This document shows, one piece after another, positions 47,760-56,679 of a stretch of 64,000 nt of DNA (position 1 is its first letter; each line of letters opens with the position of its first letter). Below the pieces are notes generated by a model. The model saw only the letters and a list, made by a program, of their open reading frames with translations. It was not told where the DNA came from and ran no database searches. The translations under genes were made by a program, and so were the position numbers. Location of the stretch: positions 1-64,000 of the forward strand of contig NZ_SCFY01000012.1 of NCBI RefSeq assembly GCF_007049795.1, given 5' to 3'. The stretch comes from Ectopseudomonas mendocina. Lineage in GTDB: Bacteria; Pseudomonadota; Gammaproteobacteria; Pseudomonadales; Pseudomonadaceae.

Positions 47760-48437
47760 ATGTTGCTGCATATCCCGCAGGTCCTGAGCAAGCAGGAGGT
47801 CGCCGCCCTGCGCGCCGAGCTGGCGGCCCATGATTGGGTCGACGGCGCGCGCTCGTCCGGCGCCCAGGCTGCGGTGCTCAAGAGCAACCTGCAGTTCCCG
47901 GCAGAGTCGCCGGCATTCGCCCCGCTCTCGCAAAGCATCGCCGGTGCCTTGCAGCGTCACCCGCTGTTCGTCTCGGCGGTGCTGCCCCGGCACATGCTGC
48001 CGCCGATGTTCAACCGTTACAGCGGTGGCGGGCGCTACGGCAACCATGTCGACAACGCCCTGCAGCGTGACCGTTTCAGTGGTTTGCAGGTGCGCACCGA
48101 CGTTTCCACCACGGTGTTTCTCAGTGAGCCGGAAGAGTACGAAGGCGGCGAGCTGATCGTTGAAGACACCTATGGCGAACATGAGGTGAAGCTGGCGGCT
48201 GGCGATGCCATCGTCTACCCGGCCACCAGCCTGCACCGCGTCGAGCCCGTTACCAGTGGCGCGCGTATCGCCTCTTTCCTCTGGACGCAGAGCTGGGTGC
48301 GCGACGCCTGGCAGCGCAAGCTGCTGTTCGAGCTGGACATGAACATTCTCAAACTGCGCGCGCAATTGGGCGACAGCGAGGAAGTGCTCGGCCTGACCAG
48401 CACCTATCACAACCTGCTGCGTCAATGGAGCGAGTGA
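47760..48437 (+). CDS. piuC: PKHD-type Fe(II)/2-oxoglutarate hydroxylase PiuC
   Basis: The 225-residue protein belongs to the PKHD-type dioxygenases that accompany TonB receptors. The iron ligands H96 and D98 are in GNHVDNA, the distal H159 in SLHRVEP, and R169, which binds 2-oxoglutarate, is in GARIAS. The substrate is not established; it is thought to act on a siderophore or receptor-related molecule. It is downstream of piuA, as in P. aeruginosa and other pseudomonads. The ATG at 47760 is the family start. Confidence 0.92.
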   Translation: MLLHIPQVLSKQEVAALRAELAAHDWVDGARSSGAQAAVLKSNLQFPAESPAFAPLSQSIAGALQRHPLFVSAVLPRHMLPPMFNRYSGGGRYGNHVDNALQRDRFSGLQVRTDVSTTVFLSEPEEYEGGELIVEDTYGEHEVKLAAGDAIVYPATSLHRVEPVTSGARIASFLWTQSWVRDAWQRKLLFELDMNILKLRAQLGDSEEVLGLTSTYHNLLRQWSE

Positions 48438-48439
48438 GC

Positions 48440-49537
48440 ATGAGCCGCCTGGCGCCGCTGAGTGAAATTCCCGCCGACCTTGTCTCTGCTCAGGATTACC
48501 AGCGTTATGCCCGCGAGCGGCTCGATGGCATTGCCCTGGCCTATCTGCAGGGCGGCGCCGGTGACGAGCTGACCTGCCAGGCCAATCTGCAGGCATGGCA
48601 GGAGTGGGCCTTGCTGCCGCGCATGTTACGCGACCTGCGCGGTGGCCACACCCGTTGCCAGTTGCTCGGCGACGCGTTGCAGCATCCCATCGTGCTGGCG
48701 CCGATTGCTTATCAGCATCTGTTTCACGCCGAGGGTGAACGCGCCAGCGCGCTGGCTGCTGGTGTCATGGGCGGCGCGGCGGTGCTCAGCTCCTTCGCCT
48801 CCACGCGATTGGAGGAGGTGGCCGAGGTGGCGCAGGGGCCGCTGTGGTTTCAGCTCTACTGGCAGGGCAGCGGCCCGGCGACCTTGGCCCTGGCGCAGCG
48901 CGCCGAAGCGGCCGGCTATCGCGCCTTGGTGCTGACGGTGGATGCGCCGGTGTCCGGCGTACGCAACCGCGAACAGCGTGCGGGCTTTCGCTTGCCGCCG
49001 GATATCTCTGCGGTGAATCTCGAACAGGTGGTGCAACTGCCGGCTTTGCCCGAGGGCGGCAGCGCGGTGTTCGATGGGCTGATGGCAGTGGCGCCTTGCT
49101 GGCAGGATGTCGCCTGGCTGTGTCAACGCAGCCGCCTGCCGGTGCTGCTCAAGGGCATCCTGCACGCTGACGATGCGCGTTTGGCCGTGGAGGCAGGGGC
49201 TGCCGGGGTGATCGTCTCCAACCATGGTGGCCGGGTGCTGGATTCGCAGTGGCCGGCGATTCGCTCGCTGGCGTCGATTCGCGCCGAGCTAGGCGCAGAT
49301 GTGCCGGTCTTGGTCGATGGGGGCATACGTCGTGGCAGTGATGTGTTCAAGGCTCTGGCGCTGGGCGCCGACGCGGTGCTGATCGGCCGGCCTTACATCC
49401 ATGCCTTGGCCACCGCCGGAGCGCTGGGTGTGGCGCACCTGCTCAGGCTGTTGCGTGAAGAACTGGAGGTGACCATGGCGCTATGCGGTTGCCGTGATCT
49501 TGCCAGCATCGCCCCCGAGATGCTGCAGCGTGCCTGA
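48440..49537 (+). CDS. FMN-dependent alpha-hydroxyacid dehydrogenase
   Basis: The 365-residue protein has the TIM-barrel fold of lactate dehydrogenases and glycolate oxidases. It has PIAYQHLFHAEGE near the N-terminal FMN site, LTVDAPVSGVRNRE near residue 170, the catalytic His in SNHGGRVLDSQ near residue 257, and DGGIRRGSDVFKALALGA further on. The substrate (lactate, glycolate or another 2-hydroxyacid) cannot be told from the sequence. The ATG at 48440 follows GGAG by nine bases; it starts two bases after the piuC stop, so it is probably in the same operon. Its presence there is not part of the usual piuA-piuC pair. Confidence 0.82.
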   Translation: MSRLAPLSEIPADLVSAQDYQRYARERLDGIALAYLQGGAGDELTCQANLQAWQEWALLPRMLRDLRGGHTRCQLLGDALQHPIVLAPIAYQHLFHAEGERASALAAGVMGGAAVLSSFASTRLEEVAEVAQGPLWFQLYWQGSGPATLALAQRAEAAGYRALVLTVDAPVSGVRNREQRAGFRLPPDISAVNLEQVVQLPALPEGGSAVFDGLMAVAPCWQDVAWLCQRSRLPVLLKGILHADDARLAVEAGAAGVIVSNHGGRVLDSQWPAIRSLASIRAELGADVPVLVDGGIRRGSDVFKALALGADAVLIGRPYIHALATAGALGVAHLLRLLREELEVTMALCGCRDLASIAPEMLQRA

Positions 49538-49563
49538 AGCGCTGCATGTGTCTTGATCGCAAA

Positions 49564-49642
49564 AGCTTCGCCCCGGGGCGGGGCTCCTACATGAATTGCG
49601 CAGACATCGCGTCGCCTTGTAGGAGCCGCGCCGCGCGGCGAA
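49564..49642. repeat. REP-type element pair
   Basis: CGCCCCGGGGCGGGGCTCCTAC at 49569-49590 and GTAGGAGCCGCGCCGCGCGG from 49619 are inverted modules of the same family as at 1642-1713, here placed tail to tail. They separate the convergent ends of the hydroxyacid dehydrogenase and the flavoprotein gene. Confidence 0.75.
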
Positions 49643-49646
49643 GCGG

Positions 49647-51218
49647 TTAGTAAAGGTCGCGCCGGTAACGTCCAGCTTCGCGCAATGCCGTCACCTGCTG
49701 CTGGCCGAGCAAGCCGTGCAGCAGCGCGCCGACTTCCTCACCCATACCCTTGAGGCTGCCGCACAGCAACAGGCTGGCGCCACGCTCGATCCAGGTGCGC
49801 AGCTCATCAGCAGCGTCGCGCAGCAGGTGTTGTACGTAGACCGGTTGCGCCTGATCGCGGGAGAACGCCAGGTCGAGGCGGCTAATGTGGCCGTTGCGCT
49901 GCCAGGTGCGTAGCTCGTCGGCGAAGAACAAATCGCAGGCGGCGTTGCGTTCGCCGAACAGCAACCAGTGGCCATGCTGGCCCAGGCGCTCGCGCTCGCG
50001 CAGGTGGGCGCGCAGACCGGCCAGGCCGGTGCCGTTGCCGATCAGGATCAGCGGGCCGCTGGCTGTCGGCAGGTGAAAGCTCGGGTTGCTGCGAATACGC
50101 AATTCGACAGCCCCGCCGATGGGGGTGTATCGGCACAGCCAGCCGGAACCCTGACCGGGCTGACCTTTGGCGTCCTGCTGCAGGCGGACCAACAGTTCCA
50201 GCGCGCCATCGTCAGGCAGCGAGGCGATGGAGTAGTCGCGATGCGCCAGCAGGGGCAGCGTTTGCAGCACGGCTTCGGCATCCAGGCCGTGCAGGCTTTG
50301 CAGGTCATCCGGCAATTGCCGACGAGCCAGTTGTGAGCTCAGGGATTGGCCGTCGCCAATGCGTAGCTGGCCATCGAGCTGGAGCGCGCGCAGCAGCGCT
50401 TCGACTCGCTCGGACGGCTGGCAGGGGGCGACTTCGGCGATATCACCGGCTTGCCAGGCCGGCATGTCGTCTGTTGGCTGCAAGCGCAGGTGGAACGCGG
50501 GGCGCCCCTGGCTGCCTTGGTTCAGACAGTGGCGTGCGAGCAGTTGCCAGGGCTGGTAATCGGCTGCCTGCCAATCGGCGAAGTGCTGCCCGCCAGCCAG
50601 CAGGCCGAGTTGCTGCTGCCATTGGCGCAGCACGGCTGGGTCGCCACGGTCGGCTTCCAGGCGGTCGAACAGTGGATTCGCGCCGAGGCCTTGCAGGCGC
50701 TGGTCCAGTTGCCTGGCAAAACCACAGAAATGCCGATATTGGCGATCCCCCAGGCCGAGCAGGGCGAAGTCGAGCCGGCTCAGGTCTGGCTGGGCCTGTT
50801 CGAGCTCACGCAGCCAGCGCGCCGCGTGGTCCGGCGCTTCGCCTTCGCCGTAGGTGCTGGCTATCAGCAGCAGGCGGCTGCTGGAAGTCAGGTGTTCTGC
50901 GCGCAGGGCATCGCATGGCAGTGCCTGTGCATCGATGCCGGCGCTGCGCAGTTGTTCGGCGCTCAGCTCGGCAAATGCCTGTGCCTGGCCGCTCTGGCTG
51001 GCGTAGGCAACGAATAAGGGCTCGCCTGTCTCGCTGGTGGTCGCGGCGCAGGCAGAGCGGGGACGCCAGCTTCGCACGCAGATCCCCAGCCAGGCGAGCA
51101 CGGCCAGCGCGGCGCTGATGTGCCGTGGCGGCTGCAGCCAGAGCAGCAGGATGGCCAGGCTCAGGCAGGCAAGGGCGGGCCAGTAGCGCTGCAAGAAGGG
51201 GGCGAGTGGAGATGTCAT
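49647..51218 (-). CDS. Sulfite-reductase-type flavoprotein reductase, membrane-anchored
   Basis: The 523-residue protein has one or two N-terminal membrane segments (ALACLSLAILLLWL and the following stretch). A flavodoxin domain follows (YASQSGQAQAFAEL, STYGEGEAPD), then an FAD domain (HRDYSIASLPDD) and an NADPH-binding end ([14 protein letters not shown], ending RYRRDLY). It is a clear paralogue of the C-terminal half of the fused reductase at 40922-43450 but has no PepSY domain, which is instead supplied by a separate gene at 52728. It probably supplies electrons for ferric reduction in this cluster. The ATG at 51218 is chosen over one at 51242. Confidence 0.83.
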   Translation of the reverse strand: MTSPLAPFLQRYWPALACLSLAILLLWLQPPRHISAALAVLAWLGICVRSWRPRSACAATTSETGEPLFVAYASQSGQAQAFAELSAEQLRSAGIDAQALPCDALRAEHLTSSSRLLLIASTYGEGEAPDHAARWLRELEQAQPDLSRLDFALLGLGDRQYRHFCGFARQLDQRLQGLGANPLFDRLEADRGDPAVLRQWQQQLGLLAGGQHFADWQAADYQPWQLLARHCLNQGSQGRPAFHLRLQPTDDMPAWQAGDIAEVAPCQPSERVEALLRALQLDGQLRIGDGQSLSSQLARRQLPDDLQSLHGLDAEAVLQTLPLLAHRDYSIASLPDDGALELLVRLQQDAKGQPGQGSGWLCRYTPIGGAVELRIRSNPSFHLPTASGPLILIGNGTGLAGLRAHLRERERLGQHGHWLLFGERNAACDLFFADELRTWQRNGHISRLDLAFSRDQAQPVYVQHLLRDAADELRTWIERGASLLLCGSLKGMGEEVGALLHGLLGQQQVTALREAGRYRRDLY

Positions 51219-51321
51219 GCTGATCCGTAGCCTGGATGTCATCCAGGGTGGTCGTGGTGCTCATTCCCTGCGGCAGCTGCCTGATCGCAGTGGCTGCCGC
51301 AGGTGCAGAGTGCTTATCGAC

Positions 51322-52194
51322 TCAGGGCGCGAGCACTTCCAGGGTTGCGCTGTAGCTGGCGCGGCGGCGGGTGGCTGGCGCCTGTGCCTGATCGCTTTCC
51401 AGCTCGGCTTCCAGCCAGTACATGCCGGCCTCGGGCCAGGTGATGCTGATACGGCCCTGGGCGTCGCTCTTCAACTCGATCTCGCCGAGCTGGTCGCGGT
51501 AGCGTTTGCCGCCGGGGATCACGCTCACTGCCACATCAGCGGCAGGTTTGCCGTCGAGCAGCAGGATGAACTCGGCCGCTTCACCCGCGAACAGGTCGTT
51601 GGGGTGGGTCACCGGCTGCAGTTCCAGGCCCTTGCCGGTGGTGGCCAGCACGGTGTCGGTGGTTTTGCCGGAGGTGACGAAGACTTCCATGCGGCTGGAG
51701 GTCTGGCTGACCTGCAAATCTTCGGCGGCAGCCGGGATTTCCTTGGCCAGGGCATCAGCGCTGCCCATCCAGCGCCGCTGCTGGCCGTTCTCCTTGTAGG
51801 AGGCGAACAGGCCGTGGTTGGCGATGCTCAGCTTGTAGGTGCCCTTCTGCGAGAGGGGCAGATCGAAGCTGCTGCGATAGCGACCGATATGGCCATTTTG
51901 CGGTTGCAGCAGGCTGCCATCCGGCGCCTGGATCTGCAGTTGCGCGGCCGGGCGCGGACGCATGCCGGGTGGCCCACCGGCAGGTGCTTGATCCACTGCG
52001 CCGACACCGGCGATACGCATCGGGAAGTGCTCGAAGTAGAACAGATCATTGGAGACAGCGGCGTCGACGGTGATCCACGGTGCTTCACCGGACAGTACGG
52101 TGGCCGAGGGCAGCATCCAGGCACGGTGAGCCTGAGCGGAGAACGGCAGGCACAGGGCCAGGGTCAGTGCGGCCCATTTGCAGGTCATGTTCAT
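51322..52194 (-). CDS. DUF4198 periplasmic protein
   Basis: The 290-residue protein has a clear signal peptide (MNMTCKWAALTLALCLPFSAQA, cleaved before HRAW). The mature part starts with HRAWMLPS, a typical DUF4198 beginning in which the N-terminal His could bind metal. The beta-rich C-terminal domain has HPNDLFAGEAAEF and GRISITWPEAGMYWLEAE, which recall the carboxypeptidase-regulatory-like and NikM families. The function is unknown; relatives sit in metal-uptake clusters. It lies 103 bases upstream of the flavoprotein and next to the DUF2271 gene on the same strand. Confidence 0.75.
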   Translation of the reverse strand: MNMTCKWAALTLALCLPFSAQAHRAWMLPSATVLSGEAPWITVDAAVSNDLFYFEHFPMRIAGVGAVDQAPAGGPPGMRPRPAAQLQIQAPDGSLLQPQNGHIGRYRSSFDLPLSQKGTYKLSIANHGLFASYKENGQQRRWMGSADALAKEIPAAAEDLQVSQTSSRMEVFVTSGKTTDTVLATTGKGLELQPVTHPNDLFAGEAAEFILLLDGKPAADVAVSVIPGGKRYRDQLGEIELKSDAQGRISITWPEAGMYWLEAELESDQAQAPATRRRASYSATLEVLAP

Positions 52195-52204
52195 GGTGAT
52201 TTCC

Positions 52205-52717
52205 TTATGGGGTGAGTTCGAGGGTGATGGCGCCCAGCTCGTGCTGGCCCTGGACACTGGCCTGGCTGCGCTGCTGCGGCGGCCAGGTGAACGGCACACG
52301 CAGCAGTTCGCGGCCGCCCACTTCGCGTGCAGCCTCTACGACCAGTTGGTATTCACCCGTCGCCAGGTTCTGCAACTGCGGGCTGTCGCTGGCGAAGCTC
52401 AGGCTGTGCGTGCCCACGGCGCGGGTGGCGCCGCTGATGCCATCGACTGGCATGTCCAGGTTGCGCCCGCTACGGCGCCACCACTGGCGCAGGTCCTTGA
52501 GCCATTTCTCGCCCTCGGCATCCTTCATCTTCATGTCGTACCACACCGCCAGATCGGCGGCATGACGGTTGCCCGCATCCTCCAGCCAGACGGCCACATA
52601 GGGGCGGTGATATTCGGCGACCTGCAGGCGCGGGATCTCGACCTCGACGGTCATCTGCGCCGCCAGCAGTGGGGCGCTGAGCAAGCTGGTAAAGGCGAAC
52701 AACAAGGGTCTGGACAT
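52205..52717 (-). CDS. DUF2271 periplasmic protein
   Basis: The 170-residue protein has a signal peptide (MSRPLLFAFTSLLSAPLLAA) and a mature part with the DUF2271 pattern: VEVEIPRLQVAEYHRPYVAVW, LAVWYDMKMKDAEGEKWL and DGISGATRAVG. The function of the family is not known. It is usually next to PepSY and DUF4198 genes in TonB-receptor clusters, as here. It lies 10 bases before the DUF4198 start. Confidence 0.8.
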   Translation of the reverse strand: MSRPLLFAFTSLLSAPLLAAQMTVEVEIPRLQVAEYHRPYVAVWLEDAGNRHAADLAVWYDMKMKDAEGEKWLKDLRQWWRRSGRNLDMPVDGISGATRAVGTHSLSFASDSPQLQNLATGEYQLVVEAAREVGGRELLRVPFTWPPQQRSQASVQGQHELGAITLELTP

Positions 52718-52727
52718 GGCCACCTCG

Positions 52728-53327
52728 TCAATGGATGAAAACAAGTGCCAGCAGCAGCGGCAGCAATAGACCCAGACCAGTGAGTGGCCAGGTCGAGGGG
52801 CGGCTGCCAGCATGGCGGTGCAGGAGCAGCAGGCCAGTGAGGCTGAACAACACGCAGACTGCGGCGAAGATATCGATGAACCAGCTCCAGGCCGTGCCGG
52901 TATGGCGGCCCTTGTGCAGGTCGTTGAAGTAGGCGATCCAGCCACGGTCGGTGGCTTCGTATTCCAGCTCGCCGGAGTGCAGATCGAGGCTCAGCCAGGC
53001 GTCGCCGCCCGGGCGTGGTAGGGCGATATACAGCTCGCCATCCGACCACTCGGCGCTACGCCCGTCGAGGCGCACTTGCAGGCTCTGCTCCAGCCATTGA
53101 CGCAAGGCCAGCGGCAAACCCTGATTGGGCGTTTGCTGCAGCAACTGCGCCTGCAACGCGGCGGGCAGTTGCGCCTGCTGCTGCTGTACCTGCGGCCGTG
53201 CTTTGATCTGCCCGGCGTGGTTGAGGGTGATGCCGGTGATAGCGAACAGCAGCATGCCAGCCAGGCATAGCGCGGAACTGATCCAGTGCCATTGGCGCAG
53301 GGTGCCGAGCCAGGGGAGTCGGGGCAT
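52728..53327 (-). CDS. PepSY-associated membrane protein
   Basis: The 199-residue inner-membrane protein has an N-terminal helix (WISSALCLAGMLLFAITGITL), a periplasmic PepSY-like domain, and two C-terminal helices (IDIFAAVCVLFSLTGLLLL and LGLLLPLLLALVFIH). The conserved NHAGQ and FNDLHKGRH contain the histidines typical of the PepSY_TM family. It is first in a four-gene unit (PepSY, DUF2271, DUF4198, flavoprotein) and is probably the membrane part of a ferric-siderophore reductase. The arrangement mirrors, in separate genes, the fused protein at 40922. Confidence 0.82.
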   Translation of the reverse strand: MPRLPWLGTLRQWHWISSALCLAGMLLFAITGITLNHAGQIKARPQVQQQQAQLPAALQAQLLQQTPNQGLPLALRQWLEQSLQVRLDGRSAEWSDGELYIALPRPGGDAWLSLDLHSGELEYEATDRGWIAYFNDLHKGRHTGTAWSWFIDIFAAVCVLFSLTGLLLLHRHAGSRPSTWPLTGLGLLLPLLLALVFIH

Positions 53328-53438
53328 GTGCAGCGTGCTCGAAGGAGGGAGGCGGCGGATTCTAGAGGGGAAATTCTTGCGGGTGGTTCTTATTTACACA
53401 GTCTATACGTTCGTTTGCCGATGCCGTTCACCAGAGAA

Positions 53439-53464
53439 GCCGCCGCTCCGGATGGAGCGGCGGC
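53439..53464 (-). terminator. Terminator after the TonB receptor gene
   Basis: GCCGCCGCTCC and its complement GGAGCGGCGGC form a perfect 11-base stem with loop GGAT, starting eight bases past the receptor stop on the minus strand. It is followed by TTCTCT, a weak T-run. Confidence 0.7.
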
Positions 53465-53471
53465 ATTGTGA

Positions 53472-55703
53472 TCAGAACTCGATAACCGTCGACAGCCAGA
53501 GACGGCGACCTTCCTCGAGGGTGCCGCTGGTGGACTGCGCGATCTGCGTATAGTCGGACGCCCAGCCGGTGGTGCCGGTGTTGGTGGTGTAGTAGCTGCC
53601 GCTGGTGAAGTCTTTGTCGAACAGGTTGTAGATCGTGGCGCTGAAGGTCACGTTCTCCGATGCCTTGAATGAGCCACCTAGGTGGAAGACTTCATAGGCC
53701 TTCAGGTCGCCGGCGGCGTCGTACAGGGCTTTGTTTGCAGCCGTCAGATTTTCGTAGCGGTCGGTAAAGCGAGCACGTTCGCCCCGGTATTCACCCTTGA
53801 ACCACAGTGTCAGGCGATCATTGGCTGCCCAGCTCAGGCGTGCGTGAGCCATATGCTCCGGTGTATTGGTCAGTGGCGCGCCCTTGTTGATGCCACTCTT
53901 CTGCTCGCTGTCGGTGTAGGTGTAGTTGACTGCCAGCGCCCAGGCTGGGGCGAACGCCCATCGACCTGCAACCTCGATACCCTTGGTGACGGCTTCGCCG
54001 ATGTTCACGCTCTGGGCGAAGTTCTCCTGAGTGAAGCCCGCGCCATAGCTGACGCAGCCTGGCTGGTTCGGATTCGCAGTGTAGAAGCAGTTGGCCAACG
54101 GCGTGCCGTCGTCGATCTTGTCCTTGAACTTGTTATGGAACAGGGTGACGTTGGCGTTGAAGTCAGAGAGGTTATCGTAGTACGCGCCGATCTCGGTGTT
54201 GGTGGTGATTTCCGGATCCAGGTCGGGGCTACCAATGGTGATGGTCGAGCCCTGGCCGGTCACGCCATTGATGCCGCTGTGCAGTTGGTTGAGTGTCGGG
54301 GTCTTGTAGCCACGGCTCACGCCGCCTTTCAGGGTCCAGGTGTCCGTGGTGTTCCACACCAGATAAGCACGTGGGCTGACATGGCCACCAAAGGCTTCAT
54401 GATCCTCGTAGCGCGCGCCCAGGGTCAGTGCCAGGTCGTCACGCAGGCGCCACTCATCTTCAGCGAACAGCGCCCAGGACGTCTGCTGGAAGTCCTCATC
54501 GGCAATGCCGTCGGTGACCTTGGCGTCCCACCACTGTGCACCAACCGTTGCGATGTGGGATTCGCCCACGGGAGCGACCAACTTGGTATCTACGACCAGA
54601 TCGGTCGACTTCAGCTTGCGGTCGTCGCCGATGACGATCGAAGGGAAACCTGTGTACGAGTTGCCAATCGGGTTGCCTGGAATGGTGCGGCCGAAGGTTT
54701 CCGTGGTGTTGTGGGTGATGCTGCTTTCCAGCGTACCGAAGCTCAGACGCCCGGTATGGCTGAGGGCGATCTGATCACGCTCGAAGCGCAGTTCATCCTT
54801 GTAGCCATTGGCACGCAACGGTGCGTTGGTGGTGCAGCCATCGGTGGCGCTGCCGCCATTCTTGCCGTCGAGATTGCCCAGCTGGCAGTCATCATTGTTG
54901 TAGACCTGGCGGCCTCGCTCGAAATCGAGGGCGAAGTCGTGGGCATCGTTCGGGGTCAGCGTCAGGCGGGTGCCGAAGGTGGTGTTGCGCCCCTCGACGG
55001 GGGAAGCTCCACGCTTGCTGACGGTGCTGTCGTTGTCAAACTGCAGGTCCGACTCGCCGCGGTCGTACAGGCTGCCACGCACGGCGAGGCCCAGCAGGCC
55101 CTCGATCAGTGGGCCGCTGGCATAGAGGCTGGTATTGCTGGCTTCACCGTAATCGCGGTTTTCCTGGAAGGTATGGTCGAGGCTCAAGCTGGCCCCCCAC
55201 TCCTTGGCCACCTTGCGGGTGATGATGTTGACTACGCCCCCCATGGCGTCGGAACCATACAGAGTCGACATCGGCCCGCGAATTACCTCGATACGCTCGA
55301 TCGCGGACATCGGCGGCATGAAGCTGGTGGACGTTTCGTTGAAACCGTTGGGAGTGACGTTGCCTGCCGTGTTCTGGCGTCGGCCGTCGATCAGGATCAG
55401 GGTGTAGTCGCTGGGCATGCCGCGAATGCTGATATTCAGGCCGCCGGTCTTACCGGTGCCCTGACGCACATCGATGCCTTCCACGTCTTCCAGTGCCTGG
55501 GCCAGGTTGCTGTAGCGTTTCTGCTGCAGTTCTTCGCGGCTGATCACGCTGATGCTGGCGGGGGCTTCGGTGATCTTCTGCTCGAAGCCAGAGGCGCTGA
55601 CGACCACGTCGCCTAGGGCGATGGGCTCGTTGGCCTGGGCGCCGAAGCTGGCGGCCAAGGCAATGGCGCTGGCCAAGGCGGTACGGGAATTAAGGGCGGA
55701 CAT
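53472..55703 (-). CDS. TonB-dependent receptor, catecholate or CirA-like
   Basis: The 743-residue outer-membrane receptor has a signal peptide ending SFGAQA near residue 24 and a plug with DVVVSASGFEQKITEAPASI (TonB-box-like) and IEVIRGPMSTLYGSDAMGG. A large beta-barrel ends in EF. It is of the CirA/FepA branch, whose members import catecholate siderophores or colicins. The iron-linked neighbours (PepSY, DUF2271, DUF4198, flavoprotein) strengthen the iron assignment, though vitamin or zinc import cannot be excluded. AGGAG lies eight bases before the ATG at 55703; the longer reading is not supported. Confidence 0.83.
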   Translation of the reverse strand: MSALNSRTALASAIALAASFGAQANEPIALGDVVVSASGFEQKITEAPASISVISREELQQKRYSNLAQALEDVEGIDVRQGTGKTGGLNISIRGMPSDYTLILIDGRRQNTAGNVTPNGFNETSTSFMPPMSAIERIEVIRGPMSTLYGSDAMGGVVNIITRKVAKEWGASLSLDHTFQENRDYGEASNTSLYASGPLIEGLLGLAVRGSLYDRGESDLQFDNDSTVSKRGASPVEGRNTTFGTRLTLTPNDAHDFALDFERGRQVYNNDDCQLGNLDGKNGGSATDGCTTNAPLRANGYKDELRFERDQIALSHTGRLSFGTLESSITHNTTETFGRTIPGNPIGNSYTGFPSIVIGDDRKLKSTDLVVDTKLVAPVGESHIATVGAQWWDAKVTDGIADEDFQQTSWALFAEDEWRLRDDLALTLGARYEDHEAFGGHVSPRAYLVWNTTDTWTLKGGVSRGYKTPTLNQLHSGINGVTGQGSTITIGSPDLDPEITTNTEIGAYYDNLSDFNANVTLFHNKFKDKIDDGTPLANCFYTANPNQPGCVSYGAGFTQENFAQSVNIGEAVTKGIEVAGRWAFAPAWALAVNYTYTDSEQKSGINKGAPLTNTPEHMAHARLSWAANDRLTLWFKGEYRGERARFTDRYENLTAANKALYDAAGDLKAYEVFHLGGSFKASENVTFSATIYNLFDKDFTSGSYYTTNTGTTGWASDYTQIAQSTSGTLEEGRRLWLSTVIEF

Positions 55704-55931
55704 CGATCGACTCCTGGCAGTAAGAGGGTGCAGTCGTAATGCGTGCAAACGGTCGGGATGATAGTGATTTGCATATAAGGTTCAATTGCGGATGATATCG
55801 ATGGGCATGGCACCCGGCTGGAGAGGCCGTGGCGATTGGCCTGCAGGCAGATGTAAATTTTGTAAATACGATTAATTCTCGAGTTTTGAGTGCGCTTTGC
55901 GCTGGCTTTCCTGGCGTTCTAAGCTGCCGGC
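55704..55931. promoter_or_regulatory. Intergenic region between TonB receptor and pxpA-like frame
   Basis: This AT-rich 228-base gap holds the receptor promoter. GATGATAGTGATTTGCATA at about 55757-55775 has weak Fur-box similarity (10 of 19 by hand count). I see no gene. The start of the downstream frame has no strong ribosome site, in contrast to the receptor side. Confidence 0.4.
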
Positions 55932-56675
55932 ATGAACCATATTCTCCTGAACTGCGACATGGGCGAGGGCTTCGGCGCCTGGCGCATGGGCGACGATGAA
56001 CTGGCCATGCCGCTGATCGATCAGGCCAACCTGGCGTGAGGCTTCCATTCAGGCGATCCGCTGATCATGGCGCGCTGTGTCGAGCTGGCCGTGGCGCATG
56101 ACGTGAGTATTGGCGCGCATTCGTCCTATCCGGATTTGCAAGGCTTTGGTCGGCCTCACCTGCAGTGCTCGCCGGAGGAGGTCCGCGCACTGGTGCTGTA
56201 TCAGGTGGGGGCACTGGATGCCTTTTGCCGAGCGCGCGGTTGCCAGCTGGCCTACGTCAAACCGCATGGCGCGCTGTACAACGATCTGGTGCGTGATGAT
56301 GCGCTGCTGATGGCGGTGCTGGATGCCTGTGCCAGCTATCGCAAGGGCCTGCCGCTGATGGTGTTGGCGCTGGCTGACAATGACCGGGAGCTGAGTCTGG
56401 CTGACGAGGCCGATGTGCCGCTGATGTTCGAGGCGTTCGCCGACCGCGCCTATCTGTCAGATGGGCAACTGGCGCCACGCCGCCTCAGCGGCGCGGTGCA
56501 CCATGATCCCGAGCGAATCCTTGACCAGGCGCTGGCCATTGCCAGTGGCGAGCCCTTTGCCGATATCGACGGCAACCCGCTGCGGTTGCGGGCCGATAGC
56601 CTCTGCGTACATGGCGACAACCCCGAGTCCCTGGCGGTGTTGCGCCGTTTGCGTGCGCGGCTGGATGCGCTTTGA
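55932..56675 (+). pseudogene. PxpA (LamB/YcsF, 5-oxoprolinase subunit A)-like frame with in-frame TGA at a conserved Cys
   Basis: From the ATG at 55932 the frame reads [17 protein letters not shown] and continues to an in-frame TGA at 56037-56039 (codon 36). It then goes on without another stop for 211 codons to 56675. Family members have Asn-Ile/Leu-Ala-Cys-Gly-Phe-His at this place, so the TGA replaces the Cys of the conserved CGFH motif. The rest is well conserved: AHSSYPDLQGFGR, VKPHGALYND and the C-terminal VHGDN. One base change (TGC to TGA), a sequencing error, or reading as selenocysteine would all explain this. No obvious SECIS hairpin follows. PxpA works with PxpB and PxpC in 5-oxoproline hydrolysis, but neither is nearby. 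Confidence 0.75.
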
Positions 56676-56679
56676 GGGA

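Noticed and set aside
53682..55616. 644-codon open frame antisense to the TonB receptor
   Set aside because: The receptor is complete with signal peptide and barrel end; the antisense frame has no ribosome site or known domain.
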